Positions 48,148 to 63,309 of a stretch of DNA of 64,000 nucleotides are shown piece after piece. The first letter of the stretch is position 1; the number at the start of each line of letters is the position of its first letter. Origin of the DNA: Chionoecetes opilio (taxonomy: Eukaryota > Arthropoda > Malacostraca > Decapoda > Majidae). Below the pieces are notes generated by a model that did no database searches, had not been told where the DNA came from, and saw only the letters and a program-made list of their open reading frames with translations. The stretch covers positions 195,122-259,121 of the forward strand of contig JACEEZ010018587.1 of NCBI GenBank assembly GCA_016584305.1, in the 5' to 3' direction. Position numbers and translations under genes: made by a program.

Positions 48148-48300
48148 ATGCGGTGGCGCTACGGTGTGGGCGTGTTGGACTTGTGATCACGTAGTTGTGG
48201 GTTCGATCCCAAGCCACGGCATCATCTTGTTGGCGGAGGTGACGCTCCTCTGCAGTGAATTCAGCAAGGCAACATGATTTTCTTATGGGCCTAATACTTC
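48148..48300 (+). mobile_element. tRNA-derived SINE-like element (third family)
   Basis: ATGCGGTGGCGCTACGGTGT resembles a tRNA 5' half. A good B-box, GGGTTCGATCCC, lies at 48199-48210, about 45 bp further on. The downstream body (CTCTGCAGTGAATTCAGC, near 48248) is unlike the other SINEs here. The 3' end is not clear. A G-run of 11-12 bases sits just before it. A degenerate tRNA pseudogene is the alternative. Confidence 0.6.
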
Positions 48301-48304
48301 TGAC

Positions 48305-49573
<1,269 letters not shown>

Positions 49574-49574
49574 G

Positions 49575-51068
<1,494 letters not shown>

Positions 51069-51069
51069 C

Positions 51070-52600
51070 ACACACAGTAAAAAAAATGGTTGAGTTGCAG
51101 AAAGAATAGCAAAACTACGATTTTTCGCTCGACCTGTTCTTTTCCCTTTTTCACATGTGCAAGGTGACATCCAAGTGAGCAGCAGAAAAGCTCAAAACAA
51201 TATCAAATGGCGAGAAAAACAAACATTCCAGAAAAAAGATCCGCACTGTTTCTGTTTGTATCTTGCTGTACAAAAATAAAAAATACATAACCTTGATCAT
51301 TTATGAATAAAACTATTTTTGACTTTGAAAATACATATAAGTACACAGTAGAATTTTTTTCCAGTTGTTGACCTTGATAACAGTAGTGTGACAGGTACAG
51401 ATAAGTGATAAATGACAGATAACAGATACTTGATGTTTTCATAAGTTTGTTGATAGTTATAAAAATACGATCAATAACAACAAGCAGCAAACAAAAAAGA
51501 AAACAATATAATATTACATACGTGTATATAAACGTACTTGTCTCAATATACAAAATGATACACAATACAGTCCCAGTATATAACACAGGAGGGAGAAAGA
51601 GGAGCGCAAGGATGAAGGTCACACCAAGAAAATGAGACAGCTATTAAGGAAGAAGGAAAGAAAGGAAGGAAGGAAGGAAGGAAGGGGCGATACACGAATG
51701 CAATGGCCGAATATATTTACATCTCATCACGCGAACACTGTTATATTGCTGCTTGCCCTCTACTCTTCTGCTCTATACCCGGTTCTCTTTGCTCTCTCCC
51801 TCCCTACCTACCTAATTTACCTCCCTCCTTTCCTCCCTCTCCCTCCCTCCTTCCCTCCCTCCTTCACTTCCACCTTCGCTTCTTCCATCTCTATTCATTC
51901 CTCCCTCCGTCTCTTCTTTCCTTCGTGAATACCATCTATACCCTTGCAAGCTTTTCATTATTTAGCTTTCTTTTCCTCATTTTTCCTTCCACTTTTCTGG
52001 TCTGGTCTTTCCTCTCCACTTCTCATTCAGTTTTCTTTTTTCACCCCTCCCATCGCCCCTCATTTTATAATTTTACTCCCTCACCCTTTCTCTTCCTCTA
52101 CCCTTCACCCTCTTTCCTCTCTATTTTCATCCCTTGGTTTCCCCTCCCTGGGCCGGTGTCTCCCCTTCACGCTGCCCGAATATATTGCTGACAACGGGAT
52201 TAAATCATTACTTTTTACGAGATTACTTAACCCCGTAAGAGAGATGAGAAAGAGGAAGAGTTATAGAGCATAAGGAGGAGAAAATAGATAACTTTTATGT
52301 GGTAGAAAGAAATGGGAAAGAAATGGCAATTTGCATGATACTATTTTATGGGAATATTCATATCACATTCGAGGTAATTACTCCAATCACGGCGAATGTC
52401 CCTTCAATTAAATACTTCAGTTTCACACCCAAAAATAATAGCTCAGTACCAAGAAGTATTTATGTGTAGGAATCAGGCGAATTAGTAGATAATTCAGGCG
52501 TTTTCGCAGCTTGCTTAGTGTACCTAAACACACACACTCGTCTACCAAAGAAATGGAAACCAACATGTGCCGTGCTAGCAACAGCCTTGACTATCCTTGC
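51070..52600. other. Intergenic sequence, no gene recognised
   Basis: AT-rich to about 51640, a short GGAA run near 51656-51685, pyrimidine-rich from 51780 to 52160 (CTCCCTCC), then mixed sequence. No gene, RNA or element end is seen. Confidence 0.4.
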
Positions 52601-52702
<102 letters not shown>

Positions 52703-52855
52703 CCTCGCCCCCTCTCAACACACAAGGGAGCCATCAGTTTTGGACCGAAGATGCATAGAAAGAAGAGCCGACTCGTGCATAATTCAGATATCCTTTTGTT
52801 TTTAGTGGTGTAGGGTCTCTGGTGGTTTGAGAAGTAACAACAATAGCAGGAACGA

Positions 52856-52856
<1 letters not shown>

Positions 52857-52905
<49 letters not shown>

Positions 52906-52937
52906 TACTACAACCACTACTACTACTACTATTACTA
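52857..52937. repeat. (CTA)n microsatellite
   Basis: About 15 CTA units, a TATACTACAAC break, then five more. Threonine-run and valine-run frames are artefacts. Confidence 0.95.
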
Positions 52938-53030
52938 GGAGGTAGGAAGAAGGTAAACTTGGAGGGCGCATTGGTATTGAGCGAAGCGTTACCGTTGTGT
53001 TGCAAAAATTATATATGTACTGGAAATTGG
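52938..53030 (+). repeat. Dispersed repeat with conserved reading (copy 1)
   Basis: AGGTAGGAAGAAGGTAAACT, then GCGCATTGGTATTGAGCGAA, CGTTACCGTTGTG and TACTGGAAATTGG. The same order occurs inverted at 54919-55008 with about 85 percent identity by eye. One frame of both reads KVNLE-ALVLS-ALPLC. The complementary strand has an A-box-like AGCACAACGGTAAAGC, so a SINE head is possible. The class is unknown. Confidence 0.7.
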
Positions 53031-53031
53031 G

Positions 53032-53480
53032 TTTCACATCCAGACTTTTATCTTGAATGATTTAACAAGTGAGTGAATATGAAACAAAAAGTTGATGATG
53101 CAAACGACTGCAGGGTGGAATTTATAAAGAAGGATTAGATAGCAGAAAAAAATATTGGACGTGAAAGAAACTGACGGTGTGATGTATTGTAAAAAATAAA
53201 ATAAATAAAAAATAGAAGTTTAAAGAAAATATATAAAAACAAGAGAAAGCTATCAGGTACGTCGAAACGAAAAGGAATACATGCATGACGAATATCAAAA
53301 GATTTAATAAAAAAATATCGGCACTTTTTACAGTCCAACCTGCCACGCAAATTAAAGCGAATAATGAAAAGTGAAAAATCCACCAGTGAAAAAATGATTT
53401 ACTACGTATTGCTATTTTTATTTTCCTAACCACCACCACCACTACCTCTACCATTACTACATACAATAAATCTCTACCTC
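53032..53480. other. AT-rich intergenic sequence
   Basis: AT-rich; the 192-codon minus-strand frame that begins in the AAT array has no recognised domain. Minus-strand FLLFLYIFF-type text is compositional. Confidence 0.4.
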
Positions 53481-53484
53481 TAAC

Positions 53485-53485
53485 G

Positions 53486-53524
<39 letters not shown>

Positions 53525-53650
53525 GCAATAATAACAATAATAATACTAATAGTAACAATACTAGTTACAATAATAACAATAATAACAACAATAATAATAA
53601 TAATAACAACAAATAATAACAACAATAAAAACAACAATAATAATAGTAAC

Positions 53651-53691
<41 letters not shown>

Positions 53692-53700
53692 TAATAACAT
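53485..53700. repeat. (AAT)n / (AAC)n region
   Basis: Two AAT arrays (53487-53524 and 53655-53690) are joined by AAT/AAC-rich sequence over about 215 bp. Confidence 0.93.
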
Positions 53701-54278
53701 CTATAACGATAATAGCACTAACAACAGCCCTATGACAGCCTCTAACCCTGAACACCTTTAATTAGAGGAGGCAGCAGCAAGGACCCGCGGGAAACAAGAA
53801 GCAGCAGCCACTAACTACTTTTTGCCTCCAATACGTGACGGACTGACCTTGGGCGCAAGCGGCGGACCTTCATCAGAGCTAATTGGCTGGGAAAGCATCT
53901 CTCACTCCAATGACTCGTACCATGATCGACCCTCATTGCGGCAAAGGAGGAAAAAAACTAAGGAAAAAACTAACTTCATAACTTTTTATTTCCTCCCCTT
54001 TCGTGTCCTTGAGGATTTCGATGGTTTGTAATTCTTCCCGTTTGTCTTAGTGGTGGTGTTGCAGTGTTTTGGTATTGCACTCCTGTCTGTACTGTGTAGT
54101 GGTTTATACTGAGTCTCGTAATTGTATAAAGGGTTAGGTATGAGGTGAAAGTAGGTCGCGTGACTACGGCGGCTGCGAAAGAGAGGGGAACGGAAGGGAA
54201 GGAAGAGGTGGGGAATTGGTCTCGACATTACCCTTACGATATGACAACCTGATTATAAGGAAGATATATCGCGTGACA

Positions 54279-54279
<1 letters not shown>

Positions 54280-54368
<89 letters not shown>
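54280..54368. repeat. (CT)n microsatellite
   Basis: About 88 bp of CT, directly followed by GTAAGTGTGTG and the GT array. Confidence 0.97.
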
Positions 54369-54714
<346 letters not shown>

Positions 54715-54918
54715 CGATATATTGGATATCATGAGTCATGGTTATCAGGGAAAAACAAGTCATTCCAAGAGGATTTTTCAAAAATTGTGTTTAGATGAAA
54801 TTTGAAATTATAAAATGAGGCTAGTATTACTTGCAATATTTTGTTTAACTATTTACTCACTTATCGTTAAAACATCATGAGAAAAGTCTGAATGTGAAAT
54901 ATCGTAAAACAAAAGAAA

Positions 54919-55008
54919 ACCAATTTCCAGTATATTTGTAGCACAACGGTAAAGCTTTGCTCAATACCAATGCGGCCTCCAAGTTTACCTTCTGCCTACC
55001 TCTGGGAC
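54919..55008 (-). repeat. Dispersed repeat with conserved reading (copy 2)
   Basis: Inverted relative to the copy at 52938. On the minus strand it reads AGGTAGGCAGAAGGTAAACT, GCCGCATTGGTATTGAGCAA, CTTTACCGTTGTGCTAC and TACTGGAAATTGG. Its frame reads KVNLEAALVLSKALPLCYK. The plus strand carries the AGCACAACGGTAAAGC A-box-like text. No intact B-box is seen. Confidence 0.7.
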
Positions 55009-55009
55009 A

Positions 55010-55420
55010 CCGCGAACTGGAACCACCAACACGAACTTTCTCGCTTCCTCTTTCGTACGAACATAAATCGTGTGCCAAAGACTAAAACAAACACCTAAGC
55101 TGCCTCCCTTAATTACAAACTACGAAGGCAGTAAAAATAGATATAAAAACAGTATTCTACGTTGGGTCGACTTTTTCTTCACACCCGTTTTCTCTTCCCT
55201 AGTCTATGCGCTTCTAATAACCATTCTTGTAACCCTTGCTACTCATCACGCATTTATTGAGTTCATTATTGTTCGTTGTAAAGGAAACAGTGATCTATAA
55301 TGATGCTTCGTCACCTCAGCTCAGTATAGGTAAGCAGGAAATTTCAAATTCATCGCAATATCCATCCTTATGTATAATTTATTTCAGCAATCCACACACC
55401 CACACTCACACCCACACACA
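55010..55420. other. Intergenic sequence, no gene recognised
   Basis: Mixed sequence ending in a short CCCACAC run (55391-55428), in which the hAT-type element lies. Confidence 0.4.
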
Positions 55421-55428
55421 CACCCACA

Positions 55429-55963
55429 CCGAGCTGGGCACTAAATACATTGAATGTATTTAAATACTAAATACATGGGAGAAATGTATTTAAATACTAA
55501 ATACTAAATACATTTTACGAATGTATTTAAATACTAAATACATCAATTGTATTTAAATACATTTGTAAATACATTTTAAATACACACAAATTTTAACATG
55601 TCCAAAAAATAATAATTTCCTTAGGATTTCTTTAGATTTTGGGTTTCCTTAGAAATTTCCTTCTCAGGCCTAAATTTCCTTGAAATCAGGAAATTTCCTT
55701 ACCAGTGGAAACACTGGTTCACTGCATGGGTGTGTGTTGCACATCAGGGTTGCCAGATAGTTGGGCTGGTTTATGGCCAAATTAACTGATAAAAAAATAT
55801 TTAAGTTTTTATATTAAATGTATTTAAATACAATGTATTTAAATACTTATAAAAGTATTTCAATACTGTATTTAAATACATGACAACCAATGTATTTATA
55901 AATACATTTATAAATACACAAATGTATTTAAATACAAATGTATTTAAATACTGCCCAGCTCTG
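55429..55963. mobile_element. hAT-type MITE with 8-bp target duplication
   Basis: The left end CCGAGCTGGGCA and right end TGCCCAGCTCTG are inverted, with 11 of 12 positions matching. The 8 bp outside each end are identical (CACCCACA at 55421-55428 and 55964-55971). Both subterminal regions are built from ATGTATTTAAATAC and AAATACAT units, about 110 bp on the left and 160 bp on the right, which can pair. A non-repetitive middle (about 55590-55790) includes GGGTTGCCAGATAGTTGGGC. No transposase is present. The 8-bp duplication and CAG-GCTGGGCA-type ends are typical of hAT elements. The CA-rich target slightly raises the chance of a coincidental duplication. Confidence 0.85.
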
Positions 55964-56004
<41 letters not shown>

Positions 56005-56124
56005 CAGAATCCCACTGAGGCAAACCATTCCTTGCTAAACACTTTCTAGTCAACCTCACCACCACCATAAAAGGGAAGAGATGGATAGGTGATGGACGGG
56101 AAGGATGGGGATATACGTGTGTAT

Positions 56125-56783
<659 letters not shown>

Positions 56784-57111
56784 TTTAGTGGAGTATGGGC
56801 GAACAGATGGTATTAGTTTTCTTGTTATCTTCCCATACTTTCAACCTTAAGTGCTGCGAGCAAATGGTGGTATTCGTGTGGATGGAGGAGGAGGAAAAGG
56901 AGGATCAAAATAAGCCGTAAACAAAGGAAGAGAAGGAGGAGGACAAAAAAAGCCGTCAACAAAGGAGGAGTAAAGGTCACAAGGAGGAGAAAGCAAGAGG
57001 AGCAGGAGAGTCACCAGTCCAGCATGACTCTTGACCTACGTACAAACATTTCCATCGTCGTAGCTTGTCGTGAGAGGCAACACTGGGTACGCAATTCAGC
57101 GAGAACCAATA

Positions 57112-57114
<3 letters not shown>

Positions 57115-57202
<88 letters not shown>
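57115..57202. repeat. (AC)n microsatellite
   Basis: About 88 bp of uninterrupted AC, ending directly at the head of the SINE at 57203. Confidence 0.98.
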
Positions 57203-57203
<1 letters not shown>

Positions 57204-57460
57204 ACGATGGTCAAGTGGATAGCGTGCTGGCCTGCCATTCTGTGGTAGCCGGTTCAAATCCTCACTGCTCCCGGGGATTTTTCACTGGCAAATTCGGGCT
57301 GTTACTGTCCCCCTTGAGCAAGAGGATGGGGTGTGTGGTGTGTGAGGTGCCAACATTACCCAAAGATCGGTAATAATGAGCTCCATGCTCGCACCGGGAG
57401 GGTGAAACTGGCGATCGCGAGTTCGACTCGCGTGGACAAGACCATGGGTGAATAACACAC
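57203..57460 (+). mobile_element. tRNA-derived SINE, possibly dimeric (fourth family)
   Basis: A-box-like TGGTCAAGTGGATAGCGTGC (57208-57227) and B-box GGTTCAAATCC (57251-57261) are spaced as in a tRNA head. The body includes GGGGATTTTTCACTGGC. About 170 bp after the first B-box, a second B-box-like GAGTTCGACTC occurs (57420-57430), so the element may have a second tRNA-like part. The end runs into a short CA run (57453-57466). It is not a tRNA gene: no acceptor stem pairs across the first head. Confidence 0.75.
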
Positions 57461-57469
57461 ACACACAAA

Positions 57470-58525
57470 GGAATGGAAACGAAATGGAATGGAAGGAAGA
57501 ATTTCTGGGTTCGAATCGAGTTGCTCTTATAATTATGTGTCCACCATTAACCTGGAACTGTTAATTAAGCGTCAGGTGGGTTGCCCCGGCTCACCTTGAA
57601 CATTTTTTTGTTGGTCGCCGCTACCGACCTGCAACAATAAAGAAGACACCGACCAAGGAGAAAAAGAAAACAAAAATATGAGAAAAGAAAAGTGGTCATG
57701 GTGGTAGTGGCAGTGGTGGTAGAGTTAGTCGGCGTGATGGAGTCCTGTCCTCGGTACATGGACGTGTTATGTGGTTCAGTGTAACTAACGCACCGCCCAT
57801 TAGTGGAGTTGTGTGTGTGGCTTCGTTACAAGAGAACTGGAACACATTTCTCTCCGCTATATACGTGCCACGCCAGCCACCGCCCTGCTCCGGGATCGGC
57901 GAAACCTACAGGATAACTTGCTGAGCACAAACGACCGGAACGAGACATAGGGCGATGCTATGATGAAGACACTATCTATGATTAACCACACATAACATAA
58001 TACTGGTTAAAATGATAACTTCAACCCCTCACAGCTTCTAACGGCTATTTTGTGGATTTTTTTTGTGTGAAAGGGAAGATATGTAATAATGATATATAAA
58101 CTCGCAACACTCAGAACTACACCTGCTGTTCTTTTTACCACTTACCCTGAAATAAATCCTAATGCTACATACAACCTTAAGCACCAACATCACCATCCAC
58201 ATTACCACCACCAAAACCGGAACCTTCTATCAATGATGGGGTATTAAAGGTCCCATGAGTACTGACAGGTGTAGGCTGTGATGCTCTGAATGGCAGTCTG
58301 AATCAAAGCAAGTGACAGCTCTTTATGCCATGACAGGAAGTTCCCTCGCATCTTTGGCAGCGATGCGTAGGAGGTACTGTGTGGCGGGTGACAGCCTGAC
58401 AGGCGGGCACCGGTAAGGCAGCGGGAAGAAAGGAGGTGGTTGTCAACTAAGTAAAGGGTGAACGGCATATTTACAATTGCATCCCAATGTATTTACGGAT
58501 TAGCTACTCAACTCTACTCCTTATT
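57470..58525. other. Intergenic sequence, no gene recognised
   Basis: A B-box-like GGGTTCGAATC lies at 57507-57518 without an A-box at the right distance. The rest has short frames without motifs. Confidence 0.4.
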
Positions 58526-58712
58526 CTTCCTTCCTTCCTTCCTTCCTTCCTTCCTTCCTTCCTTCCTTCCTTCCTTCCTTCCTTCCATCCATCCATCCAT
58601 CCATCCATCCATCCATCCATCCATCCATCCATCCATCCATCCAACCATCCACCATCCATCCATCCATCCAACCATCCATCCGTTCATCCATCCGTCCATC
58701 CATCCATCCATC
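58526..58712. repeat. (CTTC)n followed by (CATC)n
   Basis: About 14 CTTC units (58527-58585) change to about 28 CATC units (58586-58712) with CAAC and CGTC variants. A shorter CTTC/CTTT run follows to 58755. Confidence 0.96.
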
Positions 58713-58799
58713 CTTCTATCCTTTCTTTGCTTTCTTCCTTCCTTCCTTTCTTCTTCCTCTCTTAATCCCTTCTCCTTCCTCTCGCACCTGAGCCCCAGA

Positions 58800-59155
58800 A
58801 AGAGAGGACAAGAGACGTAAAACACAAACACTTCATCACAGACGCCAGTGATGACAATGGACGTGGCTGTCGCCTCGAATTTAGTGGTGGTAGCGGTGGT
58901 GATTGAGACTGCGGAGCGGATATGGATACAGGTGAAGAGGGTACAATATGATGAAGTGATGTGGTTACAGTGATGGCAATAAGGTTAATATGGTGGTGAA
59001 GATGATAGGTGGAGGAAAAGACAAGAGGTGGAAGTCGAGGTGGTGGTGGTACTGGGATAGAAAGAAAAAAAAAGCCATATGGTACAGGAGATCCAGTTAA
59101 GATTTCATATTTCTGTCGCTCCTGCCTCGCTAAATCACGAGAAACCCAAGGATCC
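58800..59155. other. GTGG/GATG-biased intergenic sequence
   Basis: GGTGGT- and GATGATG-like short runs (58880-59055). No gene. Confidence 0.4.
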
Positions 59156-59162
59156 GGGATAT

Positions 59163-59443
<281 letters not shown>

Positions 59444-59661
59444 GGCGTGTAGGAGAAGGACGAGGCGGTAAATTATAGGGTTAGTCAGGACAAGGGTGAT
59501 ACATGGCAATGTCATGACACAATTGTGGCGTTCACCCCCTGCCTCGCACAGGACGGCGGGAAGGCAGGGAGGACGGGGATGACAAATGTTGAGCTGTGTC
59601 GCGGCCGTCTTATACAGTATAAGAAGGCCGTGGTTGTGTGCGTGCGCGTGCGCGTGTGCGT

Positions 59662-60540
<879 letters not shown>

Positions 60541-60544
60541 ACAC

Positions 60545-60654
<110 letters not shown>

Positions 60655-60814
60655 AGGGGGGGCTAATGTGTGTGCAGCATAACCCACCTGGACAGCCACA
60701 GGTAGATATGCAAATCCCGGGCCTCCCAGGTGTGTGAGCTGACGACGAGCCGGGGATGCTCTGGCACGCCGTCACGCTCGTGCTGGCTGCCCCCCCCTCC
60801 CCCCCGGCGCGCTT

Positions 60815-60817
<3 letters not shown>

Positions 60818-60890
<73 letters not shown>

Positions 60891-60918
60891 TGTGTGGTGT
60901 GGTGGTGTGGTGTGGTGT

Positions 60919-60970
<52 letters not shown>
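60818..60970. repeat. (GT)n with GGTGTG zone
   Basis: GT (60818-60886), a GGTGGTGTGGTGTG zone (60886-60920), then GT to 60969, followed by AGAGATAGAGGGAGAGATAG. Confidence 0.96.
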
Positions 60971-60971
<1 letters not shown>

Positions 60972-61229
60972 CAGAGATAGAGGGAGAGATAGAGAGCTAG
61001 TCTAAATTAAGTGCTATTGAATTTTATTATGCAAGCCGTATCGGTACAGATTGTATCAGATACCTGCATTGCTTAAGTGACAGAAACATTATATATTTTT
61101 TTCATGGGTTGTACAATAGATATGGTTGAGGCCACAATCGTGTTCCATCGTAACGGTATCAAGGGTAAAGACATGTTAGGTGCAATCTAGATAAATCATA
61201 TGATGTTGGGTATCATTTCTGTATAGGTG

Positions 61230-61238
<9 letters not shown>

Positions 61239-61315
<77 letters not shown>
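61239..61315. repeat. (CT)n microsatellite
   Basis: About 76 bp of uninterrupted CT. Confidence 0.98.
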
Positions 61316-61317
<2 letters not shown>

Positions 61318-61431
61318 ATTTTCCACCCCCCAGCCCGTCCATCATCTCCCCAATCATCCTTCGCCGCCAGACAGACAGACAGACGCAGCAAAGACTAATG
61401 GTCTCATCGGGTGTCATGCCGCGGGCCGGGA

Positions 61432-61494
61432 CGTAATGATCGCTGAGGTGAGAACAGGTGACCATCGATCTGCCTACACCTGGCGATCATTACG
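61432..61494. repeat. Inverted repeat, 12-bp perfect outer stem
   Basis: CGTAATGATCGC and GCGATCATTACG are separated by 39 bp that include AGGTG/CACCT partners, so an imperfect stem of about 28 bp is possible. No gene is adjacent. Confidence 0.8.
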
Positions 61495-61688
61495 GCTATA
61501 TACAGGTGAAGGAAAGGTAGAGGAAGAAAGTGAAGAAAGTCGATGTTTCCTCCATTCATCCAACCCCACCTCTCTCTCACTCTCATTTGTTTCTCTCTCA
61601 CTCTGAATTTTTTTGTCCTCACTAATTTTTGTCACTCACAATTTTTTTGTCACTCAAAAGTTGTTTTTACTCAAACAATTTTGGCACT

Positions 61689-63304
61689 TGGGTTGGGGGG
61701 TTGGGTTGGGTTGGGTTGAGTTGGGTTGGGTTAGGTTGTAAACGTAAACATTATTTTGAGTGCCAAAAAATTTTGAGTGCCAAATTTTTTGAGTGCCAAC
61801 ATTTTTTGAGTGCCAAAAAAATTTGAGTGCCAAAAATTTTGAGTGCCAAAAAAATCTTGGCACTCAACAATTTTTGGCACTCAACAATTTTTGGCACAAC
61901 AATTTTTGGCACTCAAAAAGTTTTGGCACTCAAAAAGTTTTGGCACTCAAAAAATGTTGGCACAACAATTTTTGGCACTAAAAAAATGTTGCCACTCAAA
62001 CATTTTTGGCACAACAATTTTTGACCCTCAAAAGTTTTTGGCACTCAAACATGTTTGGCACTCAAAAAATATTGGCACTCAAAAAATATTGGCACTCAAA
62101 AATGATTGGCACTCAAAAATGATTGGCACTCAAAAATGATTGGCACTCAAAAATGATTGGCACTCAAAAATGATTGGCACTCAAAAATGATTGGCACTCA
62201 AAAATTATTGGCACTCAAAAATTATTGGCACTCAAAAATTATTGGCACTCAAAATTATTGGCACTCAAAAATTATTGGCACTCAAAAATATTGGCACTCA
62301 AAAATTATTGGCACTCAAAAATTATTGGCACTCAAAAATTATTGGCACTCAAAAATTATTGGCACTCAAAAATTATTGGCACTCAAAAATTATTCTCAAT
62401 AATTATTGGCACTCAAAAATTATTGGCACTCAAAAATTATTGGCACTCAAAAATTATTGGCACTCAAAATTATTGGCACTCAAAAATATTGGCACTCAAA
62501 AATTATTGGCTCTCAAAAATTATTGGCACTCAAAAATTATTGGCACTCAAAAATTATTGGCACTCAAAAATTATTGGCACTCAAAAATTATTGGCACTCA
62601 AAAATTATTGGCACTCAAAAATTATTGGCTCTCAAAAATTATTGGCACTCAAAAATTATTGGCACTCAAAAATTATTGGCACTCAAAAATTATTGGCACT
62701 CAAAAATTATTGGCACTCAAAAATTATTGGCACTCAAAAATTATTGGCACTCAAAAATTATTGGCACTCAAAAATTATTGGCACTCAAAAATTATTGGCA
62801 CTCAAAAATTATTGGCACTCAAAAATTATTGGCACTCAAAAATTATTGGCACTCAAGCTTTCGGCACTGAAAAGTTTTTGGCACTCAAAAATGTTGGCAC
62901 TCCAACATTATTTGGCACTCACGCAGAGTAGAGTGGGTTGGGTTGGGTTGGGTTAGACTAAAAAGGTAAAATAATTTAGAGTGGCAAAAAGTTTTGAGTG
63001 CCAAAAAATTTAGAGTGGCAAAAAAATTGAGTGCCAACATTTTTGAGTGCCAAACATTTTTGAGTGCTAAAAATGTTGAGTGCCAAAAAATCTTTGCACT
63101 CAATTTTTTTCAAAAAAATTTGGCAATCAATATTTTTTGGCATTCAAGAATTTTTGGCACTCAAAAATGTTGGCACTCAAAATGTTTTGGCACTCAAAAT
63201 TTGTTGGCACTCAATTTTTGTTTACCTTTTCAACCTAACCCAACCCAACCCAACCCAACCCATCCCATCCCAACCCAACCCAACCTAATCCAACCCAACC
63301 CAAC
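61689..63304. mobile_element. Foldback-like repeat element(s) with GGCACTC arrays
   Basis: The order on the plus strand is: TTGGG block (61689-61735), a GGGTTAGGTTGTAAACGTAA terminus, array of GAGTGCCAAA (61759-61854), opposed array of GGCACTCAAA (61858-62921), a second TTGGG block (62936-62955) with a related terminus GGGTTAGACTAAAAAGGTAA, GAGTGCC array (62985-63086), GGCACTC array (63097-63214), and a right terminus GTTTACCTTTTCAACCTAAC followed by CCCAA blocks (to 63304). The right terminus is the complement of the left ones. This gives one complete hairpin-shaped unit (62936-63304) and one that lacks its right end (61689-62921). Long inverted repeats made of short tandem repeats are the hallmark of Foldback transposons; membership in that group is inference, and no transposase is present. 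Confidence 0.7.
62085..62853 (+). repeat. 17-bp minisatellite, about 45 copies
   Basis: The unit is TTGGCACTCAAAAATTA. The left edge (62100-62195) uses a GATT variant. Single-base-short units (AAAATTATTGG and AAAAATATTGG) occur near 62250-62290 and again near 62465-62490. A GGCTCTC variant occurs at 62508 and 62628. The unit is not a multiple of three and has no stop in any phase, so all three forward frames stay open for 150-260 codons. Confidence 0.97.
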
Positions 63305-63309
63305 AACTC

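Noticed and set aside
57203..57290. Functional tRNA gene
   Set aside because: A- and B-boxes are present, but the 5' end does not pair with the sequence after the T-stem and the body continues as in a SINE.
61858..62921. CRISPR-like regular direct repeats
   Set aside because: The units are contiguous 17-mers with no unique spacers, in a eukaryotic repeat context.
62174..62956. 260-codon open frame, with similar frames in the other two phases
   Set aside because: It is the 17-bp array read in frame. The unit has no stop in any phase and three units give a 17-residue periodic peptide. No start context or gene structure supports it.
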